Shown: positions 7,275-15,791 of the stretch, piece after piece | Layout: each line of letters begins with the position of its first letter | Numbering within the stretch: the stretch's first letter is position 1 | Origin: an uncultured Actinomycetes bacterium | GTDB lineage: Bacteria; Actinomycetota; Actinomycetes; S36-B12; UBA10799 | Reading direction: 5' to 3' | Assembly (NCBI GenBank): GCA_946803585.1 | Contig: CAMPEQ010000003.1 | Span: 1-64,000, forward strand | Length of the DNA stretch: 64,000 bases | Notes under the pieces: generated by a model | What the model was told of the DNA's origin: nothing | The model's database searches: none | The model's input: the letters and a program-made list of their open reading frames with translations, nothing else | Made by a program: the position numbers and the translations under genes

Positions 7275-9987
7275 CCAGATTGTGCTGATCTCCTCCTGAC
7301 ACACGGAGTCGGCGCCGTTGTATGGCCTTCGCGATCTCGATCACGGCCGGCGTGATGAACGCGAAGAGCACAACGGCTTGCCACTGAGAACCCGTCAAAC
7401 TTGTGGTGTCTAGCGCTCGCTGGAAGAGCGGGAGTTCGATGCACAGCACGGTAAGAACAGCCGGGATGGCCATCCAGAGGAAGTACGGGACATAGGGACC
7501 AGCCCACCCAGGGACGTAGGTCCGCCGCAGTGAGATCGCCATCAAGATCGTAGTGAATGCCAGGATTCCAAAGGTCATACTTTGAGCGGTCGGGATCCCG
7601 AGCTCGTTCTGCCAGATGAACGGTAAAAGACTCGCTCCCGCTTGGAACGCGCCGAAGAGGATCCACAGTGGCGCGGTTCGCTTACTGAAGATCGGCTGCG
7701 TTGGATCGCGCGGTGGCATTTCCATGAGGCCGGGTTCTTCAGTGTCAGTCGAGATCGCTAACGCGGGAAAGATCCCGATCAAGAAGGAGTTGAAGAGGAG
7801 CTGGATCGGGGTCAGCACGGATCCATTGTTGATATTGAGAATACTGCCGACCAGCATGACTCCGACAAAGCCAAAGAGCCCAGCCATGACCCAACGAATC
7901 TGAGCAGTGATCTTGCCGTAGATATCGCGACCTAGCGCCACCGCATGGACAAGTGTCGCGAAGTTGTCATCCGTCAGGATCATCTTCGCCGACTGCTTGG
8001 TGACCTCACTACCGCTACCCATCGCAACGCCGATATCTGCTCGCTTGAGCGCGGCTGCGTCGTTGACGGCATCGCCGGTCATCGCAACGATATCGCCGCG
8101 CTGCTGCATCACCTCGACGAGCCGCAGCTTGTCTTCTGGAGCGACCCGACCGAATACGTGCAGGTTCGGCAGATCAGCGACCAACTCGTCGTCGCTTAGC
8201 TTTTGGAACTCCGGGCCGGTGATCACACCCTCGCCAAGTCCCAGATCAGACCCGATCGCCCGCGCAGTAACTGCATGGTCCCCAGTGATCATCCGAACAT
8301 CAATACCAGCCCGTAGTGCGATTCGAACCGCTTCCTTTGCTGACGGCCGAAGCGGATCAATGATTCCGACAAGTGCCACAAAGATGAGGTCGGAAACAGC
8401 CGCCATCGGGTCAGTCTGAACCCCACCGAGGTCGTCTGGATCAAATCGACGAACGGCGAAGGACATCACGCGCAAACCTGTCTGAGCAAGCTTCTGATTT
8501 GCAGCAACGATTTCCTCCCGGATCTCGTCAATCGGCACGATCTCGTCACCGCGCAGCGCATGGGTGCAGCGATCCAGAACGACGTCAGGAGCGCCCTTAA
8601 CCAACTCGACGAGCGAGTCCGTGCCACGGAACTCGGTCCGATGAAACGTCGCCATGAACTTGTAGGCCGAATCGAAGGGGACCTCGGCTAACCGCGGGAG
8701 CTCCGCTCGCGAGGTTGGAGCATCGACGCCCATCTTGGCGGCAAGCACAATCAGCGCAGCCTCGGTCGGATCACCAATGACCTCCCCTTGGTCATCAACC
8801 GTCGCATCGCCACAAAGTGTGAGCCCGTAGCCCAACGCCTCAAAGTCCGGTTGCTCCTGTCCGGCCACGCGCAGGATCGCACCCTGCTTGGAGTAGCCGC
8901 TGCCCTCGATGGTGAACCACTGACCGAAGGCGAACATCTTCGTCGCCGTCATCATGTCCATCGTCAACGTGCCGGTCTTATCGCTGTTGATGGCGCTCGT
9001 GGACCCGAGGGTTTCGACATCGTTGAGATTCTTAACGACAGCCTTAGCCTTGGCTAATCGCTGTGCACCAAAGGAGAGCATCGCGGTGAGGAACGTCGGA
9101 AGGCCAGACGGGATCGAGGCTATTGCCGTTGTGATTCCCAGTAGCACCACGCTGGAGACTGCTAAACCGCGCCAGAGTCCGAGCGCGACGATGATGGCAA
9201 CTGCTCCCCACGCGACGAACATCAGCCGGAATGTCAACTGACGCATCTCTTTGCGAAGCGGCGACTCCGTCGTGCCGACGGCGTTGAGCATTCCCGCGAT
9301 CTTGCCCATCTCCGTGCCCGCACCCGTTGCCGTCACCAGCAAGGTGGCGGTCCCTCTGGTCACGGAGGTGTTCTGAAACAACATGTCCGAACGGTCACCA
9401 AGAGCAGTCTCGGGGTCAGTGAGCGTGCTCGCGTCCTTGGGTACCGGCGCGCTCTCACCGGTTAGCGCGCTCTCCGCCACCTCGACCGAGGCCGAGACGA
9501 CTATGCGGCCATCCGCCGGAACTAGGTCTCCAGCTTCCACCAGCACTAGGTCTCCCGGTACCAAATCCACCGCGTCTATCTCGCGAAGCTGGCCACCACG
9601 ACGCACTCTGGCAGACGGAATCTGCAACGACTCGAGGGCCTCAACACTGGCCCGTGCCTTCAGTTCCTGGCGGGAGCCGAGAACGACGTTGAGAACGACG
9701 AGGAATCCGACAAGCAGTGCCGTCTCAACCTGAGCGATCACTAGCGAGATTGCCATCACGACCGTCAGCATGATGTTCATCGGATCGCTCCACTGAGCAA
9801 ACGCAATCTGCCAGGCAGTGGGCCCGGGAACACTCGGCAAGACGTTGGGTCCAACTGCTTTCAGCTTGTCTGCAGCCAGCTGATCGCTCAGGCCCGCGTC
9901 AAGATCGGATTCGAGCTCCTGAGCGCACTGCTGCGGCTCGAGAGCGAACCATGGCCGCGCTACATCCGTGGTGAGATCGGTGGTCAT
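7249..9987 (-). CDS. P-type cation-transporting ATPase (P2-like) with non-canonical ion site
   Basis: 912 residues with the full P-type layout: cation-ATPase N-terminal domain, TM1-2, actuator with TGES (176-179), TM3-4, phosphorylation motif DKTGT (Asp336), nucleotide-domain KGAPD (464-468), MITGD (566-570), hinge TGDAVNDAAALK (637-648) and a C-terminal TM bundle. Two features depart from SERCA/PacL pumps. The TM4 motif is PSGLP (293-297) instead of PEGLP, so the ion-binding Glu is Ser. The hinge reads GDAVNDAA rather than GDGVNDAP. TM5 and TM6 also lack the usual Asn/Glu and TDG residues. I recall an actinobacterial subfamily with the altered hinge. The transported ion is therefore unknown and calcium should not be assumed. 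The ATG at 9987 has AAGG upstream. Confidence 0.88.
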   Translation of the reverse strand: MTTDLTTDVARPWFALEPQQCAQELESDLDAGLSDQLAADKLKAVGPNVLPSVPGPTAWQIAFAQWSDPMNIMLTVVMAISLVIAQVETALLVGFLVVLNVVLGSRQELKARASVEALESLQIPSARVRRGGQLREIDAVDLVPGDLVLVEAGDLVPADGRIVVSASVEVAESALTGESAPVPKDASTLTDPETALGDRSDMLFQNTSVTRGTATLLVTATGAGTEMGKIAGMLNAVGTTESPLRKEMRQLTFRLMFVAWGAVAIIVALGLWRGLAVSSVVLLGITTAIASIPSGLPTFLTAMLSFGAQRLAKAKAVVKNLNDVETLGSTSAINSDKTGTLTMDMMTATKMFAFGQWFTIEGSGYSKQGAILRVAGQEQPDFEALGYGLTLCGDATVDDQGEVIGDPTEAALIVLAAKMGVDAPTSRAELPRLAEVPFDSAYKFMATFHRTEFRGTDSLVELVKGAPDVVLDRCTHALRGDEIVPIDEIREEIVAANQKLAQTGLRVMSFAVRRFDPDDLGGVQTDPMAAVSDLIFVALVGIIDPLRPSAKEAVRIALRAGIDVRMITGDHAVTARAIGSDLGLGEGVITGPEFQKLSDDELVADLPNLHVFGRVAPEDKLRLVEVMQQRGDIVAMTGDAVNDAAALKRADIGVAMGSGSEVTKQSAKMILTDDNFATLVHAVALGRDIYGKITAQIRWVMAGLFGFVGVMLVGSILNINNGSVLTPIQLLFNSFLIGIFPALAISTDTEEPGLMEMPPRDPTQPIFSKRTAPLWILFGAFQAGASLLPFIWQNELGIPTAQSMTFGILAFTTILMAISLRRTYVPGWAGPYVPYFLWMAIPAVLTVLCIELPLFQRALDTTSLTGSQWQAVVLFAFITPAVIEIAKAIQRRRLRVSGGDQHNLASDTLAST

Positions 9988-10138
9988 GGGCCAACCTTGG
10001 CACCTACCGGCCTACTTTGCAGTGCCTGCGCCGGTTGTTCGCCCACTACGCCGAATGCGCAGCACGGCAACCGCTCAACAGAGCGAACCGGTGAGCGCCG
10101 CGCTAGCGTCAAGCACCTCACATCACAAAGGAGCAAAT

Positions 10139-10426
10139 GTGACCAACGCATCCGGTCTGAACAACCACCACACGGATACGCTCTCGACGATCTTCGCCCA
10201 CCCAACGAGCCACAACATCCGCTGGGTTGACGTCGTCCATCTCGTCGAAGCCGCCGGGACGGCCGATCAACGCCACGATGGTCGGTTCAAGTTCACCATC
10301 GGATCGCAGTCAGAGATCTTCGACCGACCCAAGGATAAAGACGTCAGTGTCGAACAGATCGAGGACTTGCGACGGATGTTCCGCGGCACCGATTTTGAGC
10401 CAAAGAAGCCCGGGAAAGAGGACTAA
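10139..10426 (+). CDS. Small HicA-like (dsRBD-fold) conserved protein
   Basis: 95 residues. The block TIFAHPTSHNIRWVDVVHLV, followed by a basic beta-hairpin (RFKFTIG) and a conserved FDRPKDKDV, resembles the HicA/YcfA double-stranded-RNA-binding fold in a family of stand-alone actinobacterial and proteobacterial proteins. The GSH catalytic histidine motif of HicA toxins is not visible and no HicB antitoxin follows, so it should not be called a toxin. The GTG at 10139 is chosen because AAAGGAG lies 5 nt upstream; the frame is open further left into the ATPase promoter. It stops 2 bp before the next gene, so the two form an operon. Confidence 0.6.
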   Translation: MTNASGLNNHHTDTLSTIFAHPTSHNIRWVDVVHLVEAAGTADQRHDGRFKFTIGSQSEIFDRPKDKDVSVEQIEDLRRMFRGTDFEPKKPGKED

Positions 10427-10428
10427 CG

Positions 10429-10899
10429 ATGAATCACGACGTACACAACGACCTCAGCATTCGCAACCAACCGGTTATCGTCACCATCGACTTTCACGAG
10501 TCGCGCATCTACCCCCTCAGTGCGGGTCCGCATAGCAATCCTGAGGAGATATCCGCCGAAGATCCGCGTGGCTACTTCCACAATGTCTATCACCGGCACG
10601 GAAATCCGAACGGTACGTACGAGGCGGATAGCCCGGAGTACTGGCGCACCCTCTGTGCCCAGCTTGAGCCAGCTAGCGACATCCTGCTGCTAGGTCACGG
10701 GAAAGGAAAGGCGAACGCCTCCCACCACTTCGTGGCATGGGCCGAGAAGCACGCCAGCAGCGTTGCAGCCAAGATTGTGGACGAGGTACGCGCCGATATC
10801 GACGACATCACCAACGAGCAACTTCTACGCCTCAGCGAACAATTCTTTGGGACCGCTCCCGCGCGCGATCACGGCGATAATCGACGCTCTGCACCGTAA
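10429..10899 (+). CDS. Conserved protein, possible baeRF / host-attachment-like fold
   Basis: 156 residues. The opening strand QPVIVTIDFHESRIYPL, the central ILLLGHGKGKANASHHF and a C-terminal helix (AAKIVDEVRADIDDI) recall the C-terminal domain of bacterial release-factor-like (baeRF) and host-attachment proteins, where a G-x-G-x-(A/S) loop follows a hydrophobic strand. Similarity is weak and no function is claimed. It is co-transcribed with the HicA-like gene 2 bp upstream. A link to ribosome or RNA stress would fit both folds, but that is inference only. The last ~15 residues are low-complexity and basic. Confidence 0.5.
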   Translation: MNHDVHNDLSIRNQPVIVTIDFHESRIYPLSAGPHSNPEEISAEDPRGYFHNVYHRHGNPNGTYEADSPEYWRTLCAQLEPASDILLLGHGKGKANASHHFVAWAEKHASSVAAKIVDEVRADIDDITNEQLLRLSEQFFGTAPARDHGDNRRSAP

Positions 10900-10926
10900 C
10901 TGCCAACTCCGCGCCAGCGCTGCACC

Positions 10927-11607
10927 TTACCGATCTGATGCTGCCGTCAGTCCCGGCAATTTCTTATCCAGCCCCATAAAGGCCATAGCGAGAAGTGCAG
11001 CAAAGACCAAGATCGCGAAGCAGTTGACCGCAACCTGCAGATATCCCAAGTTGTCGACATTGACGAAGGGGTAGGTGTACCAGTGGATGAGCGCGCCTCT
11101 GGTCAGGGTGAAGGTGATCCAGACCAAGCCGATTGCGATCGAACCCCAGACGTACTTCATCCGGAATGGGATCCGCGGGCCAAAGATCAACCATCCCACC
11201 ACGGCCAGGAGTGGCGTAGCGATGTGCACCATGTCGTTGGCTACCAAAGCCCAGCCCTGGGGATCCGCCAACTTGCGGAGAATCAGGTTGTAGACCAAAC
11301 CGGTGGTGGTAATGGCGACCAATCCGTACAACCGGAATACACGAAACACTGTAGATGTGCGGTACGGATTAACCACCATCAGAATGCACACAACACTGAC
11401 GATGATGTTCGACCAGATGGTGAACGCTACGAAGGTATTAAGAAAGCGCGAGGCGGCCGACTCGAAGATTGCTGGATCGGATAGACCACCAGCCTCGGCG
11501 ACTTTCTCCGCCGATGCAGCGGCAGCTGAGAAGGCGCTCAGGGTGACACCCGTCAGCGAGATAATCGCTGTTAGGCCGAAAACGACTCGTGCCCAGGTCT
11601 CTCGCAT
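10927..11607 (-). CDS. Pr6Pr family six-helix membrane protein (copy 1)
   Basis: 226 residues with about six hydrophobic segments and the blocks RFLNTFVAFTIWSNIIV, GLVYNLILRKLA and a TRGALIHWYTYPFVNV loop. These match the Pr6Pr family (related to FAR-17a/AIG1), which is widespread in actinobacteria and has no firm bacterial function. The conserved His and Thr residues in the membrane could form a catalytic centre, as in the eukaryotic AIG1 threonine hydrolases (inference). It is a close paralogue of the gene just upstream (11646-12365), with near-identical starts (MRETWA) and matching motifs throughout, so the pair arose by tandem duplication. A TACGTT -10 sits 7 nt before its ATG, so it probably has its own promoter. 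Confidence 0.8.
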   Translation of the reverse strand: MRETWARVVFGLTAIISLTGVTLSAFSAAAASAEKVAEAGGLSDPAIFESAASRFLNTFVAFTIWSNIIVSVVCILMVVNPYRTSTVFRVFRLYGLVAITTTGLVYNLILRKLADPQGWALVANDMVHIATPLLAVVGWLIFGPRIPFRMKYVWGSIAIGLVWITFTLTRGALIHWYTYPFVNVDNLGYLQVAVNCFAILVFAALLAMAFMGLDKKLPGLTAASDR

Positions 11608-11614
11608 ACTCTCG

Positions 11615-11620
11615 AACGTA
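11615..11620 (-). promoter_or_regulatory. -10 element, leaderless Pr6Pr copy 1
   Basis: On the minus strand TACGTT is followed by 7 nt and the ATG at 11607. No ribosome binding site is present. The arrangement duplicates that of the neighbouring paralogue. Confidence 0.5.
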
Positions 11621-11645
11621 GCGAGCTATCCGATCGGATTCATCT

Positions 11646-12365
11646 TCAACTGCTCACTGGCGTTTGCGCTGCTCCGTCGTCTTTGCCTTCGTCAGCTTCC
11701 GAGGGGATACCGGGAAGGACCTTGTCGAGTCCGAGGACCGCCAAGGCCAGGAGCGCCGCGAAGATCAGAATGGCCGTGCAGTTGATGACAACCATGAGGT
11801 AGCCGATCTCGTCAACGTCAACAAACGGGTATGGGTACCAATGGATCATCGCGCCGCGAACCAGCGTGAATGCGATCCAGACAAGTCCAATAACCATCGC
11901 CCAGCCGACGTACTTGATTCGGAATGGATTGCGTGGACCAAAGATCAACCAACCTGCCACCGCCAGAACCGGCGTGATGATGTGAACCATCGTGTTTTCG
12001 ATAAGAGCTAGCCCCTCGGGGTGCGACAAGGGTGCCAGAACGATGTTATAGACCAATCCGGTGATCGTGATCGCGACGATGCCGAATACCCGGAACGTTC
12101 GGAATGCGGTTGACGTGCGATGGAGACCGAATACGAGCATCGTGCAGGTGACGATCACGATGATGTTCGACAAGATCGTGAAGTAGGTGAACGTGTTGAG
12201 GAACCGGACAATCGCCAAGTCGAACGTAGCCGGATCCGCGATTCCACCGGCCTTCGCGATCTCCTCCGGCGTTGAAGCAGCGGACAAACCAGCACTCATG
12301 CACACGCCAACGAACGAGATCAGCGCTGTGACTGCAAAGACGATTTTTGCCCAGGTCTCTCTCAT
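11646..12365 (-). CDS. Pr6Pr family six-helix membrane protein (copy 2)
   Basis: 239 residues. It shares with copy 1 the start MRETWA, the block RFLNTF, SNIIV, GLVYNIVL, the loop GWLIFGPRNPF and the RGAMIHWYPYPFVDVDEIGY segment. About six membrane segments precede a polar C-terminus. An in-frame extension to 12476 exists, but its 37 residues are not conserved in copy 1. The ATG at 12365 also has a TACTTT -10 hexamer 7 nt upstream, so the short form is preferred. The SulP gene lies 79 bp upstream on the same strand. Confidence 0.8.
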   Translation of the reverse strand: MRETWAKIVFAVTALISFVGVCMSAGLSAASTPEEIAKAGGIADPATFDLAIVRFLNTFTYFTILSNIIVIVTCTMLVFGLHRTSTAFRTFRVFGIVAITITGLVYNIVLAPLSHPEGLALIENTMVHIITPVLAVAGWLIFGPRNPFRIKYVGWAMVIGLVWIAFTLVRGAMIHWYPYPFVDVDEIGYLMVVINCTAILIFAALLALAVLGLDKVLPGIPSEADEGKDDGAAQTPVSS

Positions 12366-12372
12366 GAGATCC

Positions 12373-12378
12373 AAAGTA
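12373..12378 (-). promoter_or_regulatory. -10 element, leaderless Pr6Pr copy 2
   Basis: Minus-strand TACTTT, 7 nt before the ATG at 12365, with no Shine-Dalgarno sequence. Together with the site at 11615 it shows that the promoter was kept after the gene duplication. Confidence 0.5.
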
Positions 12379-12444
12379 GCGAAGCCGAGGCTCCGATGTC
12401 TCGATCTGTGCGGCCAATCGATAGCGCAGCAGATGCGTTGATAG

Positions 12445-14133
12445 CTAGTCTTCAGCGACCAAGGCTTGGTAGGCATCCTCGATCGAGTCGAACGTGTGGT
12501 CCGCGGGTAGGTCTCGCTCGATTCTGATTCGCCGTAGTGAATGCTCGACTCGACCCTTAGTGCGGATCAGCATGACCTCGATCTCACTTTCCTCGAGTTG
12601 ATCAATCAGCTCCACGAGAACACTCGATCCGGTGTAGTCGAGGTCATCAATTCCGGTGGTATCGATGATGAGTTGGTTGAGATTGGGGTTGGCCCGAATC
12701 AGTCGCTTAACCTCGTCTTGGAACCAATTCGCGTTGGCGAACCACAGCGGCCCGTTCAGTCGCACAGTCAGCAACCGACCACCGTGAGTTGCCTGCTCGT
12801 CTGCATGTGGCAGCCAATGGCCATCCGGGCGCCGGTGCATGATTCGAATCTCCGGGCGCGAGGTCATGAGGCCACGGTTGAGAAGAGCTAGTGCGACCGC
12901 AACGATGACGCCGAGCTCCACACCTAAGACCACCACCGCGAGGAAGGTAGCAAAGGAGAGTGCGAAAGCACCCCACCCAAACTGACGGATTCGACGGAGC
13001 TCCGCGAAGTTCACGATTCGGCTAATGATTAGGATCAAGATTGCCGACAGCGTCGCCAGCGGCAGGTACGCCAAAAGCCGTACGGCAAAGAGCACGGCGA
13101 CCAATACGACCAACGCACCCACGAGTGAGCCGAGCTGAGATCGAGTATTCGAGTTCGCCATCACCCCTGACTGCCCGGGGCTGGCATTAACAGAGAAAGC
13201 ACCTAGCGCACCGCTGGCGATGTTCGCCGCGGCAACACCGGTGAAGTCCGCTCGCAGATCGGGGGTGAACCCACCGCGCTGCGCAAGCGAGCGCGAGGTC
13301 GCCCCCACCTGAGCCACAGATATCAAGACTATTGAGAAAGCCACCGGCAGAACGACCACCAGCGTGGATACCGAGAAGTCCGGAGCCACCAACTGCGGCA
13401 GCCCCGTGCTGAGCGGACCGAGAACGGCAACATCCAAACTTGTCAGACTGAGCGCCGCCGTCCCTAACGTCGCAATTGACATGACGAGCAGCGCCCCAGG
13501 GATCCGGGCATTCAGTCGGGCAAACATCGGAAGTAGCACGAGCGACCCAATACCAATAGCCGCCGAGACAATGTTGATTTGCCCCAAATTCGTCACCAGA
13601 TCCCAGGACTTCGAGATCGCATCTGTTCCCGAACCTTTAGGGATCCCGAGTAAATCGGGGAGCTGCCCGATTATGACCGTGAGGGCGACCCCCGCCATGA
13701 ATCCCAACACGACAGGCCGCGAAAGAAGATCAGCCAGCCATTGAAGTCGAGCAAGTGCGATGACGGCGAACATCGCGCCGATACACAAGGCCAGCGTTAC
13801 GGCCAACTGAACGTAGCGCTCGCTGCCTGCGGTGGCAACGACCGATAGCCCCGCAAAGATCAGTGGAGCAGTCGTGGAGTCTGCGCCGAGCCAAAGAACT
13901 CGATTGGCGACAAAGATTGTGGCCAAGACACCGGCACCGACACACGCCCACAACCCAGTCGTGGGTGGCATACCAGCCAACTGTGCAATCGCGATCTGCC
14001 CCGGAATCGCAATCGCTCCGACGGTGACTCCGGCCAGCACATCCCGGCCGATCCATTTGCGGTGGTACCCCTGGAATGAGGGGAAGAAGACCCGTGACTT
14101 GAGCGGATCGGTCAACGCCGCGGGGTTAGTCAT
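12445..14133 (-). CDS. SulP/SLC26 anion transporter with STAS domain
   Basis: 562 residues. The membrane part (about 25-430) has the SulP signature near its start (GRDVLAGVTVGAIAIPGQIA, then PPTTGLWA) and many hydrophobic helices. The sequence ASGALGAFSVNASPGQSG corresponds to the family's conserved helix near the substrate site. A C-terminal STAS domain (about 445-555; LTVRLNGPLWFANANWF, LNQLIIDTTGIDDLD) carries the conserved Asp-Thr/Ser region. SulP proteins move sulfate, bicarbonate or dicarboxylates and the sequence does not decide which. No carbonic anhydrase or sulfate-activation genes are adjacent. The STAS domain suggests control by partner binding, as in the family generally. Confidence 0.88.
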   Translation of the reverse strand: MTNPAALTDPLKSRVFFPSFQGYHRKWIGRDVLAGVTVGAIAIPGQIAIAQLAGMPPTTGLWACVGAGVLATIFVANRVLWLGADSTTAPLIFAGLSVVATAGSERYVQLAVTLALCIGAMFAVIALARLQWLADLLSRPVVLGFMAGVALTVIIGQLPDLLGIPKGSGTDAISKSWDLVTNLGQINIVSAAIGIGSLVLLPMFARLNARIPGALLVMSIATLGTAALSLTSLDVAVLGPLSTGLPQLVAPDFSVSTLVVVLPVAFSIVLISVAQVGATSRSLAQRGGFTPDLRADFTGVAAANIASGALGAFSVNASPGQSGVMANSNTRSQLGSLVGALVVLVAVLFAVRLLAYLPLATLSAILILIISRIVNFAELRRIRQFGWGAFALSFATFLAVVVLGVELGVIVAVALALLNRGLMTSRPEIRIMHRRPDGHWLPHADEQATHGGRLLTVRLNGPLWFANANWFQDEVKRLIRANPNLNQLIIDTTGIDDLDYTGSSVLVELIDQLEESEIEVMLIRTKGRVEHSLRRIRIERDLPADHTFDSIEDAYQALVAED

Positions 14134-14227
14134 CGCTAGTCCACTTCAGCCGGTATCGCCAACCGGCGACTCAGACAGCATGGTTGATCGATCTGGCTGA
14201 TGCCAGCCCGGAAACGGCAGTGAGTGC

Positions 14228-14281
14228 AAAAAAGCGTCAGCGGCAGCCAACCCAAGGAGGGCCGAAACTGCCGCTGACGCT
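14228..14281 (-). terminator. Rho-independent terminator of the superoxide dismutase gene
   Basis: A perfect 14-bp inverted repeat (14233-14246 with 14268-14281) with a 21-nt loop is followed on the minus strand by six T residues. It lies just after the sod stop codon. Confidence 0.85.
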
Positions 14282-14301
14282 ATCGCAGATAGTTCAGATC
14301 G

Positions 14302-14901
14302 TTAGGCGCGCGCCGCATCAAATCGAGCCGCCACGTCTTGCCAGTTCACGAGCTTCCACAGTTCGGAGACGTAGTCCGGCCTTACGTTCTTGTACTGCAA
14401 GTAGTACGCATGCTCCCAAGCATCAAAGACCAGGAGCGGGACGGTGCCCTGACCCACGTTGCCGTGGTGGTCGTAGACCTGTTCGATAATCAGACGGCGC
14501 CCGAGTGGCTCAAAGCCGAGCACTCCCCAACCGGAACCTTGCACACCGGCGGTCGCGGTCGTCAGCTGCGCCTTGAACGCGTCGAACGATCCGAAGTACT
14601 CATCAATCGCTGAGGCCAGCTCGCCGTCGGGGCGGTCACCGCCATCTGGTGAGAGGTTATCCCAGAAGATCGAGTGCAGTACGTGACCGCTGAGGTTGAA
14701 AGCGAACGTCTTCTCGAGTCCGACAAGCCCGCTCAGGTTGTTCTCGTCGCGAGCCTCGGCAAGGCGGTCGAGGGTGTCATTTGCCCCTTTGACATAGGCA
14801 GCGTGGTGCTTATCGTGATGCAGTTCCATGATCTCGCCGGCGATGACCGGGGCCAAAGCGCCATAGTCATACGGCAAGTCGGGCAAGGTGTAGACAGCCA
14901 C
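14302..14901 (-). CDS. sodA: Superoxide dismutase, Fe/Mn family
   Basis: 199 residues, closely matching actinobacterial SodA. It disproportionates superoxide to oxygen and hydrogen peroxide. Metal ligands are visible: the first His in ELHHDKHH, the His in NLSGHVLHS, and the Asp and His in [10 protein letters not shown]. The residue region that separates iron from manganese enzymes reads YDHHGN, with His as in the iron SodA of M. tuberculosis, which suggests iron or cambialistic use. It lacks the short C-terminal extension of the mycobacterial enzyme and has no signal peptide. The start is GTG, with AGGGAG five nt upstream. It is monocistronic with a strong terminator. Confidence 0.93.
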   Translation of the reverse strand: MAVYTLPDLPYDYGALAPVIAGEIMELHHDKHHAAYVKGANDTLDRLAEARDENNLSGLVGLEKTFAFNLSGHVLHSIFWDNLSPDGGDRPDGELASAIDEYFGSFDAFKAQLTTATAGVQGSGWGVLGFEPLGRRLIIEQVYDHHGNVGQGTVPLLVFDAWEHAYYLQYKNVRPDYVSELWKLVNWQDVAARFDAARA

Positions 14902-15083
14902 AGGTTCTCCCTAGATAAGTAGTCGACAGGTGATGTTCCCTCCTGACCCTAGCGAGAGAACCCGCCCTCGACAATCGCTGCCCACCAATTTCAACCGGAC
15001 GGCACTGGTAAGCGACAGCTAAGAAACGACCCAGATTTGCCCCCGCTGACCTGAACTGCGTGACTAGCTAGGATCATAGGAAC

Positions 15084-15791
15084 GTGGAGCAAACAACGAT
15101 CCTGATTGTCGATGATGACCGCGCCCTCCGGACCTCCGTATGCCGCGCCCTCGAACTCGAGGGCTACGAGACGATTGAGGCCAGCGACGGTGAAGCCGCG
15201 CTTTGGCAGGTGATCAACAAGGATCCACAGCTCGTGGTTCTCGATCTTGGTCTGCCAGGAATTGGTGGGCTAGCAGTTTGCCAGTCAATCCGTAGCCGCG
15301 GATACGACCTGCCTATCTTGGTTCTGACCGCCCGCAGCGAGGTGCAGGATCGAGTGGATGGCCTTGACGCTGGGGCCGATGACTTCATGACCAAACCGTT
15401 CGCCCTCGACGAGCTCTTCGCGCGAGTTCGGGCGTTACTGCGCCGTCACCGGGCAGCCGAGCACGAGGTGGCCGACCATGGTGGAGCACCGAAGCGACTG
15501 GTGCTCGCTGATCTGGAGATCGACCAGGCTGCGCGCCGGGTGTGGCGCGGGGGAACCGAGATTGAACTAACCAAGACCGAATTCGACTTACTTGAGTTCC
15601 TCGTGGTTAATGAGGGCGTCGCACTGAGTCGCTCGACGATCTATCAGCAAATCTGGGGCTACGACTTTGGGCAGGACTCGAAGACGCTGGCCGTCTATAT
15701 CGGGTACCTGCGATCCAAGATTGAAGCAGATGGATCACCCGCTTTGATTCACACCGTTCGCGGCGTCGGGTACTGCGCGCGCGAGCGATGA
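15084..15791 (+). CDS. OmpR/PhoB-family response regulator
   Basis: 235 residues. The receiver (1-120) has acidic pocket VDDD, phosphoacceptor Asp54 in LVVLDLGLPG, and Lys in MTKPF. The C-terminal winged helix (about 135-232) has the family pattern ELTKTEFDLLEFLV and RGVGYCARER. The GTG start follows a possible -10 (TAGGAT). The stop overlaps the kinase start by 4 bp (ATGA), so the two are translationally coupled. The pair resembles the MprAB/TcrAB type of actinobacterial envelope-stress systems, but the assignment is not firm. The likely targets include its own operon and possibly the sulfotransferase-like gene 3' of the kinase. Confidence 0.88.
   Translation: MEQTTILIVDDDRALRTSVCRALELEGYETIEASDGEAALWQVINKDPQLVVLDLGLPGIGGLAVCQSIRSRGYDLPILVLTARSEVQDRVDGLDAGADDFMTKPFALDELFARVRALLRRHRAAEHEVADHGGAPKRLVLADLEIDQAARRVWRGGTEIELTKTEFDLLEFLVVNEGVALSRSTIYQQIWGYDFGQDSKTLAVYIGYLRSKIEADGSPALIHTVRGVGYCARER

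Noticed and set aside
10139-10899. HicAB-type toxin-antitoxin system
   Set aside because: There is no HicB-like antitoxin, and the first protein lacks the catalytic GSH/His of HicA toxins. Only a HicA-like fold is claimed.
9988-14300. DosR-type boxes at the P-type ATPase, Pr6Pr and SulP promoters
   Set aside because: I looked because ATPases and SulP proteins occur in the mycobacterial DosR regulon. No GGGAC-N4-GTCCC-like palindrome was found in these gaps.
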